Part shown: positions 52,522 to 61,896 of the stretch, in pieces
Position numbering within the stretch: the first letter of the stretch is position 1
How the letters are laid out: the number at the start of each line of letters is the position of its first letter
Assembly (NCBI RefSeq): GCF_044594925.1
Contig: NZ_CP138991.1
Span: forward strand, 992,001-1,056,000
DNA: 64,000 bases
Origin: Maribacter sp044594925
GTDB lineage: Bacteria > Bacteroidota > Bacteroidia > Flavobacteriales > Flavobacteriaceae
Direction: 5' to 3'
Program-made: the position numbers and the translations under genes
Notes under the pieces: model-generated
Told to the model about the DNA's origin: nothing
The model's database searches: none
What the model saw: the letters and a program-made list of their open reading frames with translations, nothing else

Positions 52522-53672
52522 TCAATTTCTTTCATTATCATGTCATATGACATAAATTCGTTATAAGCCTTTTTTAAAAACTTGGTTTTATCAAGATTGC
52601 TTTTATTGGCAATTCTATAAAAACTTAAAAAACTTATTGGATATACAAATTGGTAGGAGCGATACAGGGGATTGTAAGACCTGCTTATTAAATCAGAAAA
52701 AATATCATCCTCTTTTGCCCAGGGAACAAAATTTAATTTATAATCGATTACCTCTTCGATTGCTTTACCATTATTTATTTTTAAATGAATATTGTTATTT
52801 ATTAAACTAGAATATAAAGATACAAGAATTCTTAATTTTATAAGTTTTACGTCTTTCTTCTCTATTGAGGATAAAACAAATAAAGGTAGAGTTTGAGCAA
52901 TTCCTTCAAATAAAAATTGTTCAGGACCATACACAGTGGTGATTCCCCATATGGGACTCATTTTATTTCTTTCAATGTTATCTCTCCATACGTCCATTTG
53001 GGTACAATGCGCAAGTAACTCATGATATACGAAACGAGATGCTTCAACTTTGGTTAATGAAAGATTATTTTGATTTAGTCTCAATCTAAATTTATCATAA
53101 TTACCATCGACCCAATAAGACCAGTACTCGTTATTTTTTACAAGTTCAAAATCTATTTTAAAATCAATAGCTCTACCCAAAAATTCTTCAAAAAATGGTT
53201 TTTTATCATTAAAAACACTCTCAATCAGTTTTATGATTTCATCTTTTGAAATTTTCCCCTCATATACGTTTAGCCCTTTTATTAAATCTTTATTAAAACC
53301 TAAATTTAACTCATTTGCTAAAGAGACTATTTCATTTTTAATTTCATTAGTAGTTTCCTCTCCGAATTCAACTACAGGAACATTTTGGGTTTGTAGAATA
53401 TATTCTGAAAAGGGTATTTGCTCACCCATTAGAGACCTTAAGTAGGTTATTGATGCTATAACCTTTAATCTTCTTTGATCATTACTATCTAATTTTTGCT
53501 TAATATTTTTAAGCCTATTTAAAACCTCTAGTCTATTTTTAAACCGGGCAAAGCTTTTGAAATCATCTAATAAATTAAAATCTATAACTCCTTTACCAAA
53601 GTTCTCTACCTCTAATTTATCCCATGCAATTAAAACATCTATAATTTCTTTGTCAATCTCATTCATTCTCAT
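52518..53672 (-). CDS. HExxxH metallopeptidase-like protein of unknown family
   Basis: This 384-aa protein has the metal motif His217-Glu218-x3-His222 in 'FVYHELLAHCTQMD' and a third ligand Glu256 in 'FLFEGIAQTL', 39 residues on. The arrangement and EG-I/L-A motif resemble the QEGLA/MATCAP type, yet no overall similarity is visible. The N-terminal ~200 residues are unknown. It overlaps the GGCT-like gene by 4 bases and the upstream membrane-protein gene by 14 bases, so the three form a unit. Zinc peptidase activity is inference. Confidence 0.6.
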   Translation of the reverse strand: MRMNEIDKEIIDVLIAWDKLEVENFGKGVIDFNLLDDFKSFARFKNRLEVLNRLKNIKQKLDSNDQRRLKVIASITYLRSLMGEQIPFSEYILQTQNVPVVEFGEETTNEIKNEIVSLANELNLGFNKDLIKGLNVYEGKISKDEIIKLIESVFNDKKPFFEEFLGRAIDFKIDFELVKNNEYWSYWVDGNYDKFRLRLNQNNLSLTKVEASRFVYHELLAHCTQMDVWRDNIERNKMSPIWGITTVYGPEQFLFEGIAQTLPLFVLSSIEKKDVKLIKLRILVSLYSSLINNNIHLKINNGKAIEEVIDYKLNFVPWAKEDDIFSDLISRSYNPLYRSYQFVYPISFLSFYRIANKSNLDKTKFLKKAYNEFMSYDMIMKEIE

Positions 53673-54495
53673 AGAACTCCCAAGTTATTTTATATTTTGA
53701 ATTTGGCTTCGGAAACGCCTTTATCCACTTTATGGTAACTTTGTTTTCCTCCGTTTCCATAGTTGATAAATTTGATTCGATTTCATTCGATATTCCTACT
53801 TCGCTTTCATTGATAATATTGCAAGTTTTGAATTTCTTCTCTTTTTGTTGATTTATAATTATTTCAGCATTAACAATATTATGCGCCACTTGCCAATCCC
53901 AATAATGGTCTTTCGTGAACATTTTTTTTGCGGTATACGAGTAGCTATAATCAAAAACTTCTTTAGGCTTTATCGAATCAACAAAGTTTACAAAAAATTG
54001 TTTCATGTTCTCGTAATCCCTTTGAAGTTGTATCTGAATGGGTACAGCTCTACTAGTGGTTGCTATAATGTTAATATCATCCTTTTGATTTTTCTCAAAC
54101 CAAATCGATTTTGACTCTCCTAACAGACTTTTAGAACCTATATTAGAAGCTTTAATACTCCAAATAATTTCCGCATCACCCATTTCATTGATATTTATTT
54201 CCAATTTGAAGTCTAAATAGATTAATAAACCTTTGGACTTTTTGGGAAGAAGTTTCTTCGTATAATTTAATTTTTTATTTACAGACAAGTCATCATCTTC
54301 CCAAATAGACTGGAATTTTTCAAAGAAAAGAAATGAATTGTCTTTTTTTTCATAGAAACCATTATATACTGTACTTAAAAGGCCTGCAACACCGCCTAGA
54401 AGGACTATTCCAGTTTCAATACTTGGTTCCTGAAAAAGCCATATAGAAGAGAGAACCATGGCAAGTATCGAAAGAGTAAGAAATATATATTTCAT
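53659..54495 (-). CDS. Membrane-anchored protein of unknown function
   Basis: This 278-aa protein has two N-terminal membrane segments ('YIFLTLSILAMVLSSIWLF' and 'GIVLLGGVAGLLSTVYN'), then a long soluble part of mixed alpha/beta composition with charged linkers. No domain is recognised. It is the first gene of the operon with the HExxxH protein and the GGCT-like protein. The hydrophobic hairpin resembles effector membrane modules seen in some immune operons, but this is only suggestive. Confidence 0.55.
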   Translation of the reverse strand: MKYIFLTLSILAMVLSSIWLFQEPSIETGIVLLGGVAGLLSTVYNGFYEKKDNSFLFFEKFQSIWEDDDLSVNKKLNYTKKLLPKKSKGLLIYLDFKLEININEMGDAEIIWSIKASNIGSKSLLGESKSIWFEKNQKDDINIIATTSRAVPIQIQLQRDYENMKQFFVNFVDSIKPKEVFDYSYSYTAKKMFTKDHYWDWQVAHNIVNAEIIINQQKEKKFKTCNIINESEVGISNEIESNLSTMETEENKVTIKWIKAFPKPNSKYKITWEFYENE

Positions 54496-54640
54496 TTAAT
54501 TACTTGGAAGAATTAGAAAAACTAAAATATATAATTAATTGGCAAATTAATTCTAAAATATTCTATAATTGAGAAAAAATTACAAAAACAGTATATATCA
54601 GAAATTATACGGCGGAAAAGTTTTAATGATAAAGTTAATC

Positions 54641-54907
54641 CATTCCACACACATTGCCCTCTCTCCTAACGTCGGTCAGTTAATAAGTGTTCCATTCCAT
54701 CTTAGAAAGAAACTTTTTAGAAGAAAAATTTAAAGAAATAGTAGTACCAAATACTTTGCTTTACCAAAGCAAAGTTACATAACGCGGAACATTATAGACC
54801 AGATTTACCATTCTATAATTGCAGCCACATCATCTCGCCGAAAAAAGTAATCAGCCACTGGCTCATTACTTTTTCTCGCGTATATCAAATAGCGATAAGT
54901 TATAACC
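54641..54907 (+). repeat. Module A, copy 3 (extended)
   Basis: CATTCCACACACATTGCCCT, the perfect ACTTTGCTTT-ACC-AAAGCAAAGT hairpin (54755-54777), CATAACGCGGAACATTATAG, the block AATCAGCCACTGGCTCATTA shared with module C copy 1, and TCAAATAGCGATAAGTTATA. The flanking 54496-54640 is AT-rich, nothing recognised. Confidence 0.85.
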
Positions 54908-54974
54908 TTTCTTAGTGAATTGAAAGCTGCCGATGGTTTTGAATCAATAGTTGAACTTACATCTGATCATGTTT

Positions 54975-56660
54975 TTATCCGTTATTAAAAAACCAATTAT
55001 AATTAACAATCAAGTCATTTATTTTTGAGACAGTTGCGTTAGAAACAGTTGAAGTTCCTGGATTATTTAAATAGTTCATATAGCCGTTCATAATTGAACC
55101 AGACACTATTTGGTCGTACATGGCCTCAATAATTTGATCTATCTCAGTTTCATTAAACTGATTGTCCCCAATATTTAGATGAGACATTTTGGTATTTAAT
55201 GAGATATCAAGGTTGCTAAAATTATTGTTCTTAATGTATAATCGTTCCAAGTCAAGATTAGCTGTTAAATCTAATTCTGTCAAATTATTATCGTCTAGAT
55301 ACAAATCTCTCAACATTAAATTTGCCGATAAATCAATGGCGCTCAATTGATTTATGTACAAATCGACACGAACGAGATTTATATTTTTTGACAAGTCTAT
55401 GTTTTGAAGACTATTTGCACCTAAATTGATTTCCGTTAAGGCCAGATTTGATGAAAGGTCAATAGCCGCTATAGAATTATTTGCCAAATCGAACCGTTCC
55501 AAATTTAAATTACTGGAAAAATTTACATTAGTTAAATTATTTTCCCTAGCCAATACCACCTTTAATTTTGAATTATTTGAAAGGTCAAGATTTGAAATTT
55601 CATTGCCATCTACCCAAAGAAATTCCATATTAGCATTTTGGGATACGTCCAATGCCATCAATTGATTGTACCGTAACCATACTGTTTTTAAATTTGGATT
55701 GTTTGTGAAATCTAAACTTGTTATTTGATTGTAACCAAGACCAAGAAATTCCAAGGCCTCATTTTTAGATGTATTCAACCCAGTAAGTTTACCTGCATAT
55801 AATGAGCATGATTTCAGCAAACTTAACTTGTCGATATTTACTGTCGTTAGATTACTCACCCAATTGTCTTCTTGGGTGCTACTAAAATCTAAGAGTTCAA
55901 TGGCTTCTACAGCTCCGCTAACGTTTATAGTATAGACTTCGTTTTGAGTATAGCTGTGTGATAGTATGTTCTCAATACCCGAATCAGGTATTGTAGATAC
56001 ATATTCATCTATTGTACCATCACCCCAGTCAACCAAATATGTAGACCCTGTAACCGACTGTAAATTCAACATTTTTGTTGTGTTGATAATAGACTCGTCT
56101 ACCGTCAAACTAAAGAAATCTGTATTTTTAGGAAATGTCAAGCTTAAACCCGAATACCCAAAATCAACGGAAGTATAACCTGCAGCATTAAGGTTTTCAG
56201 TAAGAGTCTCTTTTGTTTCGTTGGATACTACTACAAAATTAAAAGGCAATGGTTTAGTCGCGAATTGGGCCAAAACTGAATTTTCCTTTGGAGCCATTGA
56301 AATGACAACATTATTCACATCGGTCACAATGAACTCCACGACCTTGTAAGTTCCAGATTCTAAATTGATTTCTTGGGTTACATAACTGTCTCCATCTTTT
56401 ATTAACGCAATCTTCTCTCTGGAAAAAACAGAATTTCCACTAGTATCATCTATACTCAAAAGAACAAATGAGGGATCCAACTTTTTTTGGTTTCCTACGG
56501 ATTGATTTTTTGCCGTTAAATTCTTTAAATCGATTCGAAATACTTGTTTTCCTTCTAAGACTTTAGATTCCTTATCTAAAGGTACTGTGAGTTCATCATT
56601 GTCTGAAGAACAAGAAAAAACAACAAAGGACACCAAAAGGATACACATTATATTTTTCAT
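54975..56660 (-). CDS. Leucine-rich-repeat lipoprotein
   Basis: This 561-aa lipoprotein (MKNIMCILLVSFVVFSC) has a first ~200 residues resembling a Bacteroidota adhesin-type N domain, followed by ten or more 21-residue leucine-rich repeats of the form 'LxxLDLSxNxxLxxLxLxxN' (~310-505, e.g. 'LDVSQNANMEFLWVDGNEIS'). Such LRR proteins bind proteins or glycans at the surface. It is alone between modules A copy 3 and copy 4, so it looks like a one-gene cassette. Confidence 0.82.
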   Translation of the reverse strand: MKNIMCILLVSFVVFSCSSDNDELTVPLDKESKVLEGKQVFRIDLKNLTAKNQSVGNQKKLDPSFVLLSIDDTSGNSVFSREKIALIKDGDSYVTQEINLESGTYKVVEFIVTDVNNVVISMAPKENSVLAQFATKPLPFNFVVVSNETKETLTENLNAAGYTSVDFGYSGLSLTFPKNTDFFSLTVDESIINTTKMLNLQSVTGSTYLVDWGDGTIDEYVSTIPDSGIENILSHSYTQNEVYTINVSGAVEAIELLDFSSTQEDNWVSNLTTVNIDKLSLLKSCSLYAGKLTGLNTSKNEALEFLGLGYNQITSLDFTNNPNLKTVWLRYNQLMALDVSQNANMEFLWVDGNEISNLDLSNNSKLKVVLARENNLTNVNFSSNLNLERFDLANNSIAAIDLSSNLALTEINLGANSLQNIDLSKNINLVRVDLYINQLSAIDLSANLMLRDLYLDDNNLTELDLTANLDLERLYIKNNNFSNLDISLNTKMSHLNIGDNQFNETEIDQIIEAMYDQIVSGSIMNGYMNYLNNPGTSTVSNATVSKINDLIVNYNWFFNNG

Positions 56661-56754
56661 AATATAGGATGGATAACTTAGAAGTATTGATTATTGGTTT
56701 ATAACGTAAAACTAATAAGCAAAGTATAGTGTATAGGTATAATTCCGACAATAT

Positions 56755-57155
56755 CATTCCACACACATTTACAAATAGCTTGTCTATTGTTTTTATAAGG
56801 TATTTGTGAATCTCCTTCGTCGATTTCACTCCACTCCTATCTAGAGTCGCATAATAAGTGTTTATTCATAACTAGTTATTTGTTTAAATTGGTATTCATG
56901 AACCTCGTACCTCGGTTTCATTACCTTTTAAGAAGAAACTTTTTAGAAGACGACATAATTTTTAAAGATTAATAATCTTAAAAAATTTGTGCGAGATGAA
57001 GCGTTGGAAAAGAAAGTGTAGTACCATAGACGCCAGCGCAGCATCTCGCTCAAAAATATCAAGGTCTCCCAGACCTTCCCATTTTATGTCATACCAAAGC
57101 AAAGTGTCATAATGCGTGACATTACGTCAAATAGCGATAAGTTATAAGTAATTCC
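56755..57155 (+). repeat. Module A, copy 4 (long form)
   Basis: The first ~75 bases are almost identical to copy 5 at 63107 (CATTCCACACACATTTACAA, ATAGCTTGTCTATTGTTTTT). An imperfect inverted repeat GCGAGATGAAGCGTTGG (56992-57010 region) with CCAGCGCAGCATCTCGC (57033-57049 region) lies inside. It ends CATTACGTCAAATAGCGATA and AGTTATAAG. It covers most of the 613-base gap before the oxidase gene. Confidence 0.82.
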
Positions 57156-57273
57156 AGTAAAATAAAAGTCAAAAATTTTAAAGCCTTTTACTCCTTAGAA
57201 TTTTTGACAATTCATTTTTTGTAATGCTGCAGGGTAAATTTGGCTTGAGCGTTACAAACCAAAACAACTTCAT

Positions 57274-58659
57274 TTACGGTTTAATATTCTGGTTTACTCT
57301 GAATAGATTATCGGGATCGTATGAATTCTTGATTTGAACCAATCTATCATAGTTATGTTTATAACTTGCTTTAATACGATCTTGACCTTCATCCATCATA
57401 AAATTGGAATATGCTCCACCCGCCGAATATGGGTGCAATGCTTCTTGATACGCTTTACACCAATCAGTAATCTTGGAGGCATTCTCCGGATCTGCATCAA
57501 CACCTACATAAACACCTGCATACTTGGCATCGCGATAGGCCCACGGTGTATCCGTAGCTCCTACTCTACTTGCTGCTCCACTTATATGATATAAATGCAT
57601 TTGTGATAATGGTGTTGGAATGTTAGATCCAAATTTTAAATGTTGTGCAGTAATTTCTGGTGTCAAAGCATTGAAAAAATCTGCTCTCCAATACCATTGC
57701 ATTCCTGTTGGAAAAAAACCATCGAACATGCTTTGTAAAGCAGGATAAGGCATTTCGCCAACATGTGAAAACACAGGATCAAGGTCTAAAACAGTCTTAA
57801 ATAGTTCGTTAAATGAATCCGCGTCTCCAGTATAACACCAAACAATGGCACAAAACTGTTTGTTATGCAATTCGGTTGGAAATGGTGATTCTGGGACAAT
57901 CATAGTCGCTATAAAACCACTTAGGTCTTCAGATGCATTTTGAATAAACCCATCATACCAAGCCATAATCTCCTCAACGCGTTCTATGGGCCAAAACGTA
58001 GGGCCGGCGATTACTGTTTTGAGTGGATGCGCCTGAAATGTAAAGGATGTTACGACTCCAAAATTTCCACCACCTCCACGAATAGCCCAAAATAAATCGG
58101 TATTTTGTGTTGCATTGACGGTAACGAATGATCCGTCAGCCAAGACCATTTCAGCTTCTAGTAGATTATCTATGGTGAGCCCATATTTCCGACTTAAATA
58201 ACCAACACCACCTCCAAGGGTTAGACCTCCTACTCCTGTTGATGACACCATTCCGGATGGAATTGCCAAGCCAAAGTCATGGGTTGCGGCATCGACTTCA
58301 TTCCAAATATTTCCGCCACCGACTTTTACGGTATTGTTCGAAACATCAACATCAACAAACTTGATTCCTGATAAATCAATGACCAGGCCGTCATTACATA
58401 GCCCCAACCCTGCACCATTATGTCCACCACCACGAACGGCCACCAATACATTGTTTTCCCTTCCAAAATTTACTGCGGCAATAACATCTTCCACGGTTTC
58501 GCACATGGCGAACAACCCTGGGCGCTTGTCTATCATTCCATTATACACTTTTCGGGTGTCATTATAATTTTCATCCTTAGGTAAAACTATAGTACCGGTT
58601 AACTGGGACGAAAAGGTTTTTATAGTTTCGGCGGCCAGCTGTTGTATTGAATTTTTCAT
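57274..58659 (-). CDS. Berberine-bridge-like FAD-linked oxidase
   Basis: This 461-aa protein of the FAD_binding_4 plus BBE domain type has His80 in 'VRGGGHNGAGLGL', the usual covalent 8-alpha-histidyl FAD site. The second covalent site (Cys near 'SSTGVGGLTLGGGVGYLSR') is not Cys here, so mono-covalent flavin is expected. The BBE end motif is 'YSAGGAYSNFMMDEG..DRIKASYKHNYDRLVQIKNSYDPDNLFRVNQN', quoted as separate blocks. It oxidises alcohols or sugars with O2. It is 35 bases downstream of an NTF2-like gene on the same strand. Confidence 0.9.
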   Translation of the reverse strand: MKNSIQQLAAETIKTFSSQLTGTIVLPKDENYNDTRKVYNGMIDKRPGLFAMCETVEDVIAAVNFGRENNVLVAVRGGGHNGAGLGLCNDGLVIDLSGIKFVDVDVSNNTVKVGGGNIWNEVDAATHDFGLAIPSGMVSSTGVGGLTLGGGVGYLSRKYGLTIDNLLEAEMVLADGSFVTVNATQNTDLFWAIRGGGGNFGVVTSFTFQAHPLKTVIAGPTFWPIERVEEIMAWYDGFIQNASEDLSGFIATMIVPESPFPTELHNKQFCAIVWCYTGDADSFNELFKTVLDLDPVFSHVGEMPYPALQSMFDGFFPTGMQWYWRADFFNALTPEITAQHLKFGSNIPTPLSQMHLYHISGAASRVGATDTPWAYRDAKYAGVYVGVDADPENASKITDWCKAYQEALHPYSAGGAYSNFMMDEGQDRIKASYKHNYDRLVQIKNSYDPDNLFRVNQNIKP

Positions 58660-58694
58660 GTTTCAAGGTATCGATTTAATTATTAATTGGTGGA

Positions 58695-59201
58695 TTAATT
58701 CATTTTTAAAGGAGCATGATGCTCGTGTACCATTTTCCATCCGCTATCGGTATTGACGAATAACAGCGTAATTTGGTCATTGACTACTACAAGGTCTTCT
58801 CCAAACTTCAAATGAAAATCAGAATGGAAGGTCAGATTGGCCACTTCACCATAAACGGCGATTTGTAAATCTTTTGCATCGAACTTCACAACTTCGGTAA
58901 CGGCACCAAAGACATTACGCTCATGTGCTTCATTAGCAAGGTCTCCGTTACGGGGTTCCCCATTTTTGAATTCGGTAAACTTTGGACCGTAGGCATGAAA
59001 GGAAATCAATTTATCCAAATCTTTGTCTTTAATGCTTTGTGCAATGGCACCAAAGGTTTCCAATACTTCTTGCTTGGCCTCTGGAAATTCATCATTTATC
59101 AAATCGGTTTTTACTTCTTGAACTTCACCACTAGTGGTGAATGCTGTTAATGCGATTCCGAAAATCATTAGTACTACTACAAATCTCAATTTTGTTTTCA
59201 T
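58695..59201 (-). CDS. NTF2-like/SnoaL-type exported protein (paralogue 1)
   Basis: This 168-aa protein has an N-terminal Sec signal ('MKTKLRFVVVLMIFGIALTA'), then an NTF2-like cone fold ('EVLETFGAIAQSIKDKDLDKLISFHAYGPKF', quoted in part) ending 'HEHHAPLKMN'. About 90% of the mature sequence is shared with the 61162-61668 product and much of it with the 63646 gene, at DNA level as well. It lies between the BBE oxidase and LRR lipoprotein genes in one operon (gaps of 35 and 60 bases). A catalytic or sensor role is unknown. Confidence 0.8.
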   Translation of the reverse strand: MKTKLRFVVVLMIFGIALTAFTTSGEVQEVKTDLINDEFPEAKQEVLETFGAIAQSIKDKDLDKLISFHAYGPKFTEFKNGEPRNGDLANEAHERNVFGAVTEVVKFDAKDLQIAVYGEVANLTFHSDFHLKFGEDLVVVNDQITLLFVNTDSGWKMVHEHHAPLKMN

Positions 59202-59261
59202 AATTTCTGTTTTTAATTACTATTTAAACTGTTGTTTTAATTTTGATTAGCTCCCCCTTCT

Positions 59262-60914
59262 TTAATCACAACCTTCACCTGGGTCAGTGAGAATGGTTAG
59301 TATGCCACCATTTGAAACTTGAAGATTACAGACCTCTTGTGGAATGCTCGTTACGGGGTTATTGGTTATGCTTAATAAGGCAAAATTATTGTTCAAATCC
59401 CCTAATTCTTTGGGCACCGTACTAAGTTGGTTTCTATCAGCTGCGATAACGGTAAGGGTGTTCATACTACCCATCGTTGCTGGTAAACTTTCAATGTTAT
59501 TGTTATTTATAGCTAAAGTTTCTAAGGCATTAAGGTGTTCTATGCTAGAAGATAATCTTGTAAGGTTTTTATTGTTCATGGTAATATTTGTTGGGCTACC
59601 ATTGTCATTAAAAATTACCTCAGGGTAATTGTCAACTCCCCATTCTAAGGTATTACTTGGGTTTGCACTATAAATACTTATCAAAGCATCTAAGGGGGTT
59701 ATAACACTGATAGTAATGCCGTTGTCAAAACTGATTTCTAATGAATTGTGTTCCGCTAGAAGAATAACTGGTAGTGGAATACCCGTTAGCTGATTATCAC
59801 GTATATCTAATTGTTCTAGTTCGGATAAAAACCCAATTTCTGAAGGTATTGAAGTAAGTAGGTTATTATCTAAAAATAAATTTTCCAATTTGGTCAATTT
59901 GCCCATTTCCTTAGGTAAAGAAGTAAGCTCGTTTTCAGCGAAACTTAAACCTTTTAAACTGGTCAATTGACTAATTTCAGATGGGAGAGAAGTAAGTCGG
60001 TTGTACGTTAAAGTTAGAATTTCCAAATTAGTCAACTGACCTATTTCAGGTGGGATAGTGGTTAGTTGGTTAGTATGTAATCTTAAAATTTCCAAATTAG
60101 TCAACTGACCAATTTCTGGTGGGATAGCGGTTATTCTATTGTTCGTTAAATCAAGTGTTTCTAAATTCGCCAATTTGCCTATCTCTGATGGGATAGTCTT
60201 AATGCCGGTAGTGTGAAAAGTTAAACGTTCCAATTTTGTCAATTCGCCTATTTCTGACGGAACTGAGTTTAATGAAACACCCTCTAGATGTAAGCTTTTT
60301 AAACTACTTAACTCTCCTATTTCTTTTGGAATTTCATTTATTTTATCATATTCCGTAACCAGTTCAATGATATCTCCATTTACATTTGTTGAAACACCAT
60401 TTAAAGAATCCAAATCTGCGGTGTTTTGTAGGTCCCAACCCAAGGTATTATCCGGATTTGCATCTAAAATGGCCTGAAGTATTTGGCGTTGTGTTAAAAG
60501 TGCGGTTACCTTTACTGTATAAATAACTTCACTACCATCTTCTGCGGTTATTATATATTCCAATGCATCAGTAAAATCTTGTGCGGTATTTCGATTAATT
60601 GTGGCTTGGGCAGATATTTTAATTTCTGGTAAAAGACCATTTATTTCAGTGCCGGCAGGCATGATAGCAGTAATGATCTTGTTTTCTTCATCTATAGTTG
60701 CTACCACATTTATATCTATAGGATTGTCCGCAAGCAAAAACACAAAACTGGTTATCCGTTTTTCGCTACTCAACTCAACTTCTTCTTCAATTGATTCAAT
60801 TACTGCTGTGGTCTCATCTTCTTTGCTGCAACCAGTAACTACAGTTATAAAAATCGCATAAAGTATAAGGCTGATTTTGAGATTGTTTTTCCAAGGTCTT
60901 GCTATTGTTTTCAT
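59262..60914 (-). CDS. Leucine-rich-repeat lipoprotein with N-terminal beta domain
   Basis: This 550-aa protein has a long lipoprotein signal ('...ITVVTGC', Cys 29). Residues ~45-150 form a DUF5018-like beta domain ('ITSFVFLLADNPIDINV', 'SEVIYTVKV'). About twelve 23-residue LRRs follow ('LPxEIGQLTNLEILxLxxN'), then a second short LRR block after a linker. The repeats at 60030-60160 are nearly identical in DNA, indicating recent repeat duplication. A surface-binding role is likely. It heads the operon with NTF2-like protein 1 and the oxidase. Confidence 0.82.
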   Translation of the reverse strand: MKTIARPWKNNLKISLILYAIFITVVTGCSKEDETTAVIESIEEEVELSSEKRITSFVFLLADNPIDINVVATIDEENKIITAIMPAGTEINGLLPEIKISAQATINRNTAQDFTDALEYIITAEDGSEVIYTVKVTALLTQRQILQAILDANPDNTLGWDLQNTADLDSLNGVSTNVNGDIIELVTEYDKINEIPKEIGELSSLKSLHLEGVSLNSVPSEIGELTKLERLTFHTTGIKTIPSEIGKLANLETLDLTNNRITAIPPEIGQLTNLEILRLHTNQLTTIPPEIGQLTNLEILTLTYNRLTSLPSEISQLTSLKGLSFAENELTSLPKEMGKLTKLENLFLDNNLLTSIPSEIGFLSELEQLDIRDNQLTGIPLPVILLAEHNSLEISFDNGITISVITPLDALISIYSANPSNTLEWGVDNYPEVIFNDNGSPTNITMNNKNLTRLSSSIEHLNALETLAINNNNIESLPATMGSMNTLTVIAADRNQLSTVPKELGDLNNNFALLSITNNPVTSIPQEVCNLQVSNGGILTILTDPGEGCD

Positions 60915-61161
60915 AAAAAAAATTCAAAATGAATATTAACTATAATGCAATGATATCGTGCTTTCAAAAAAATAACTTTCACATTTCATTCAAATACTAG
61001 CAGTATTCGATCAGGAGTGAGAAAAGTTTGTACTATTCTTGTAAAAAAAATGTAAAATTGTAAGTAAAGTACTTTTAATCAGTTATTTGCAAATACTAGA
61101 CTTATCTAGTATAAATAGGGGAAAGTTTGAAAACAGGTGGTTATCAACTAAAAGTTATAAG

Positions 61162-61668
61162 CTATCCCAAATTCAAAGGAGCATGGTGTTCGTGAACCAT
61201 TTTCCATCCGGCATCAGTCCGGACAAATAGTAACGTAATTTGGTCGTTAACTACTACTAAGTCTTCTCCGAACATTAGATGAAAATCAGAATGAAAGGTC
61301 AGGTTGGCCACCTCACCATAAACGGCAATTTGTAAATCTTTTGCATCGAACTTCACAACTTCGGTAACGGAACCAAAAACATTGCGCTCATGTGCTTCGT
61401 TGGCAACATCGCCGTTACGAGGTTCCCCATTTTTGAACTCGGTAAACTTTGGGCCGTAGGCATGAAAAGAAATCAATTTATCCAAATCCTTGTCTTTAAT
61501 GCTTTGGGCAATGGCGCCAAAGGTTTCCAATACTTCTTGCTTGGCATCAGGAAAGTCTTCATTTATAAGATCAACTTTCACTTCTAAAGCTTCAACTTTT
61601 TCTTCACACCCTATTAGTAATATTCCAAAAACTAGTACGCATAAAACTACTGTTAATTTTGTCTTCAT
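61162..61668 (-). CDS. NTF2-like/SnoaL-type lipoprotein (paralogue 2)
   Basis: This protein is read from ATG 61668 ('MKTKLTVVLCVLVFGILLIGC'), which gives a lipoprotein signal with Cys 21; the ATG at 61722 adds 18 residues and lies in the promoter region. The product is 168 aa. The mature part is almost identical to paralogue 1, yet the export signal differs (lipid-anchored versus soluble). A -7 box and 21-bp spaced direct repeats lie upstream. It is transcribed away from the AraC-type gene, tandem on the same strand. Confidence 0.8.
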   Translation of the reverse strand: MKTKLTVVLCVLVFGILLIGCEEKVEALEVKVDLINEDFPDAKQEVLETFGAIAQSIKDKDLDKLISFHAYGPKFTEFKNGEPRNGDVANEAHERNVFGSVTEVVKFDAKDLQIAVYGEVANLTFHSDFHLMFGEDLVVVNDQITLLFVRTDAGWKMVHEHHAPLNLG

Positions 61669-61695
61669 TATAGTATATTTTTTATTTGTTCTTGA

Positions 61696-61703
61696 CAAAA
61701 GTA
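61696..61703 (-). promoter_or_regulatory. -7 promoter element TACTTTTG of NTF2-like gene 2
   Basis: The minus strand reads TACTTTTG 27 bases upstream of the ATG at 61668 and matches TAnnTTTG. The AraC-type operator candidate lies 28-61 bases further upstream, consistent with activation. Confidence 0.55.
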
Positions 61704-61731
61704 GCATGGAATTATTTTCCAAAATTCTACG

Positions 61732-61764
61732 TTTAGACCAAAAAAATATACTTTTAGACCAAAA
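61732..61764. promoter_or_regulatory. Direct-repeat operator candidate, TTTAGACCAAAA x2
   Basis: Two identical 12-mers (61732-61743 and 61753-61764) are offset by exactly 21 bp, two helical turns, as expected for AraC-family binding sites. They lie upstream of NTF2-like gene 2 and ~135 bp from the stop of an AraC-type regulator gene. Confidence 0.6.
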
Positions 61765-61896
61765 GAAAAATGCGTTTAACTAATTGAAAAACAGCTCCCT
61801 ATTATTTGAAGCACATTACTTCGGAGCTATCCTCCGAAATAACACAAGTAAAAACAATTTGGTTTTGAGACAAGTCACATAATACTTAAACCTCGA

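Noticed and set aside
61820..61838. Hairpin TTCGGAG-CTATC-CTCCGAA as terminator of the AraC-type gene
   Set aside because: Perfect 7-bp stem but no U-run on the minus strand and 58 bases past the stop; could equally be chance or an RNA structure.
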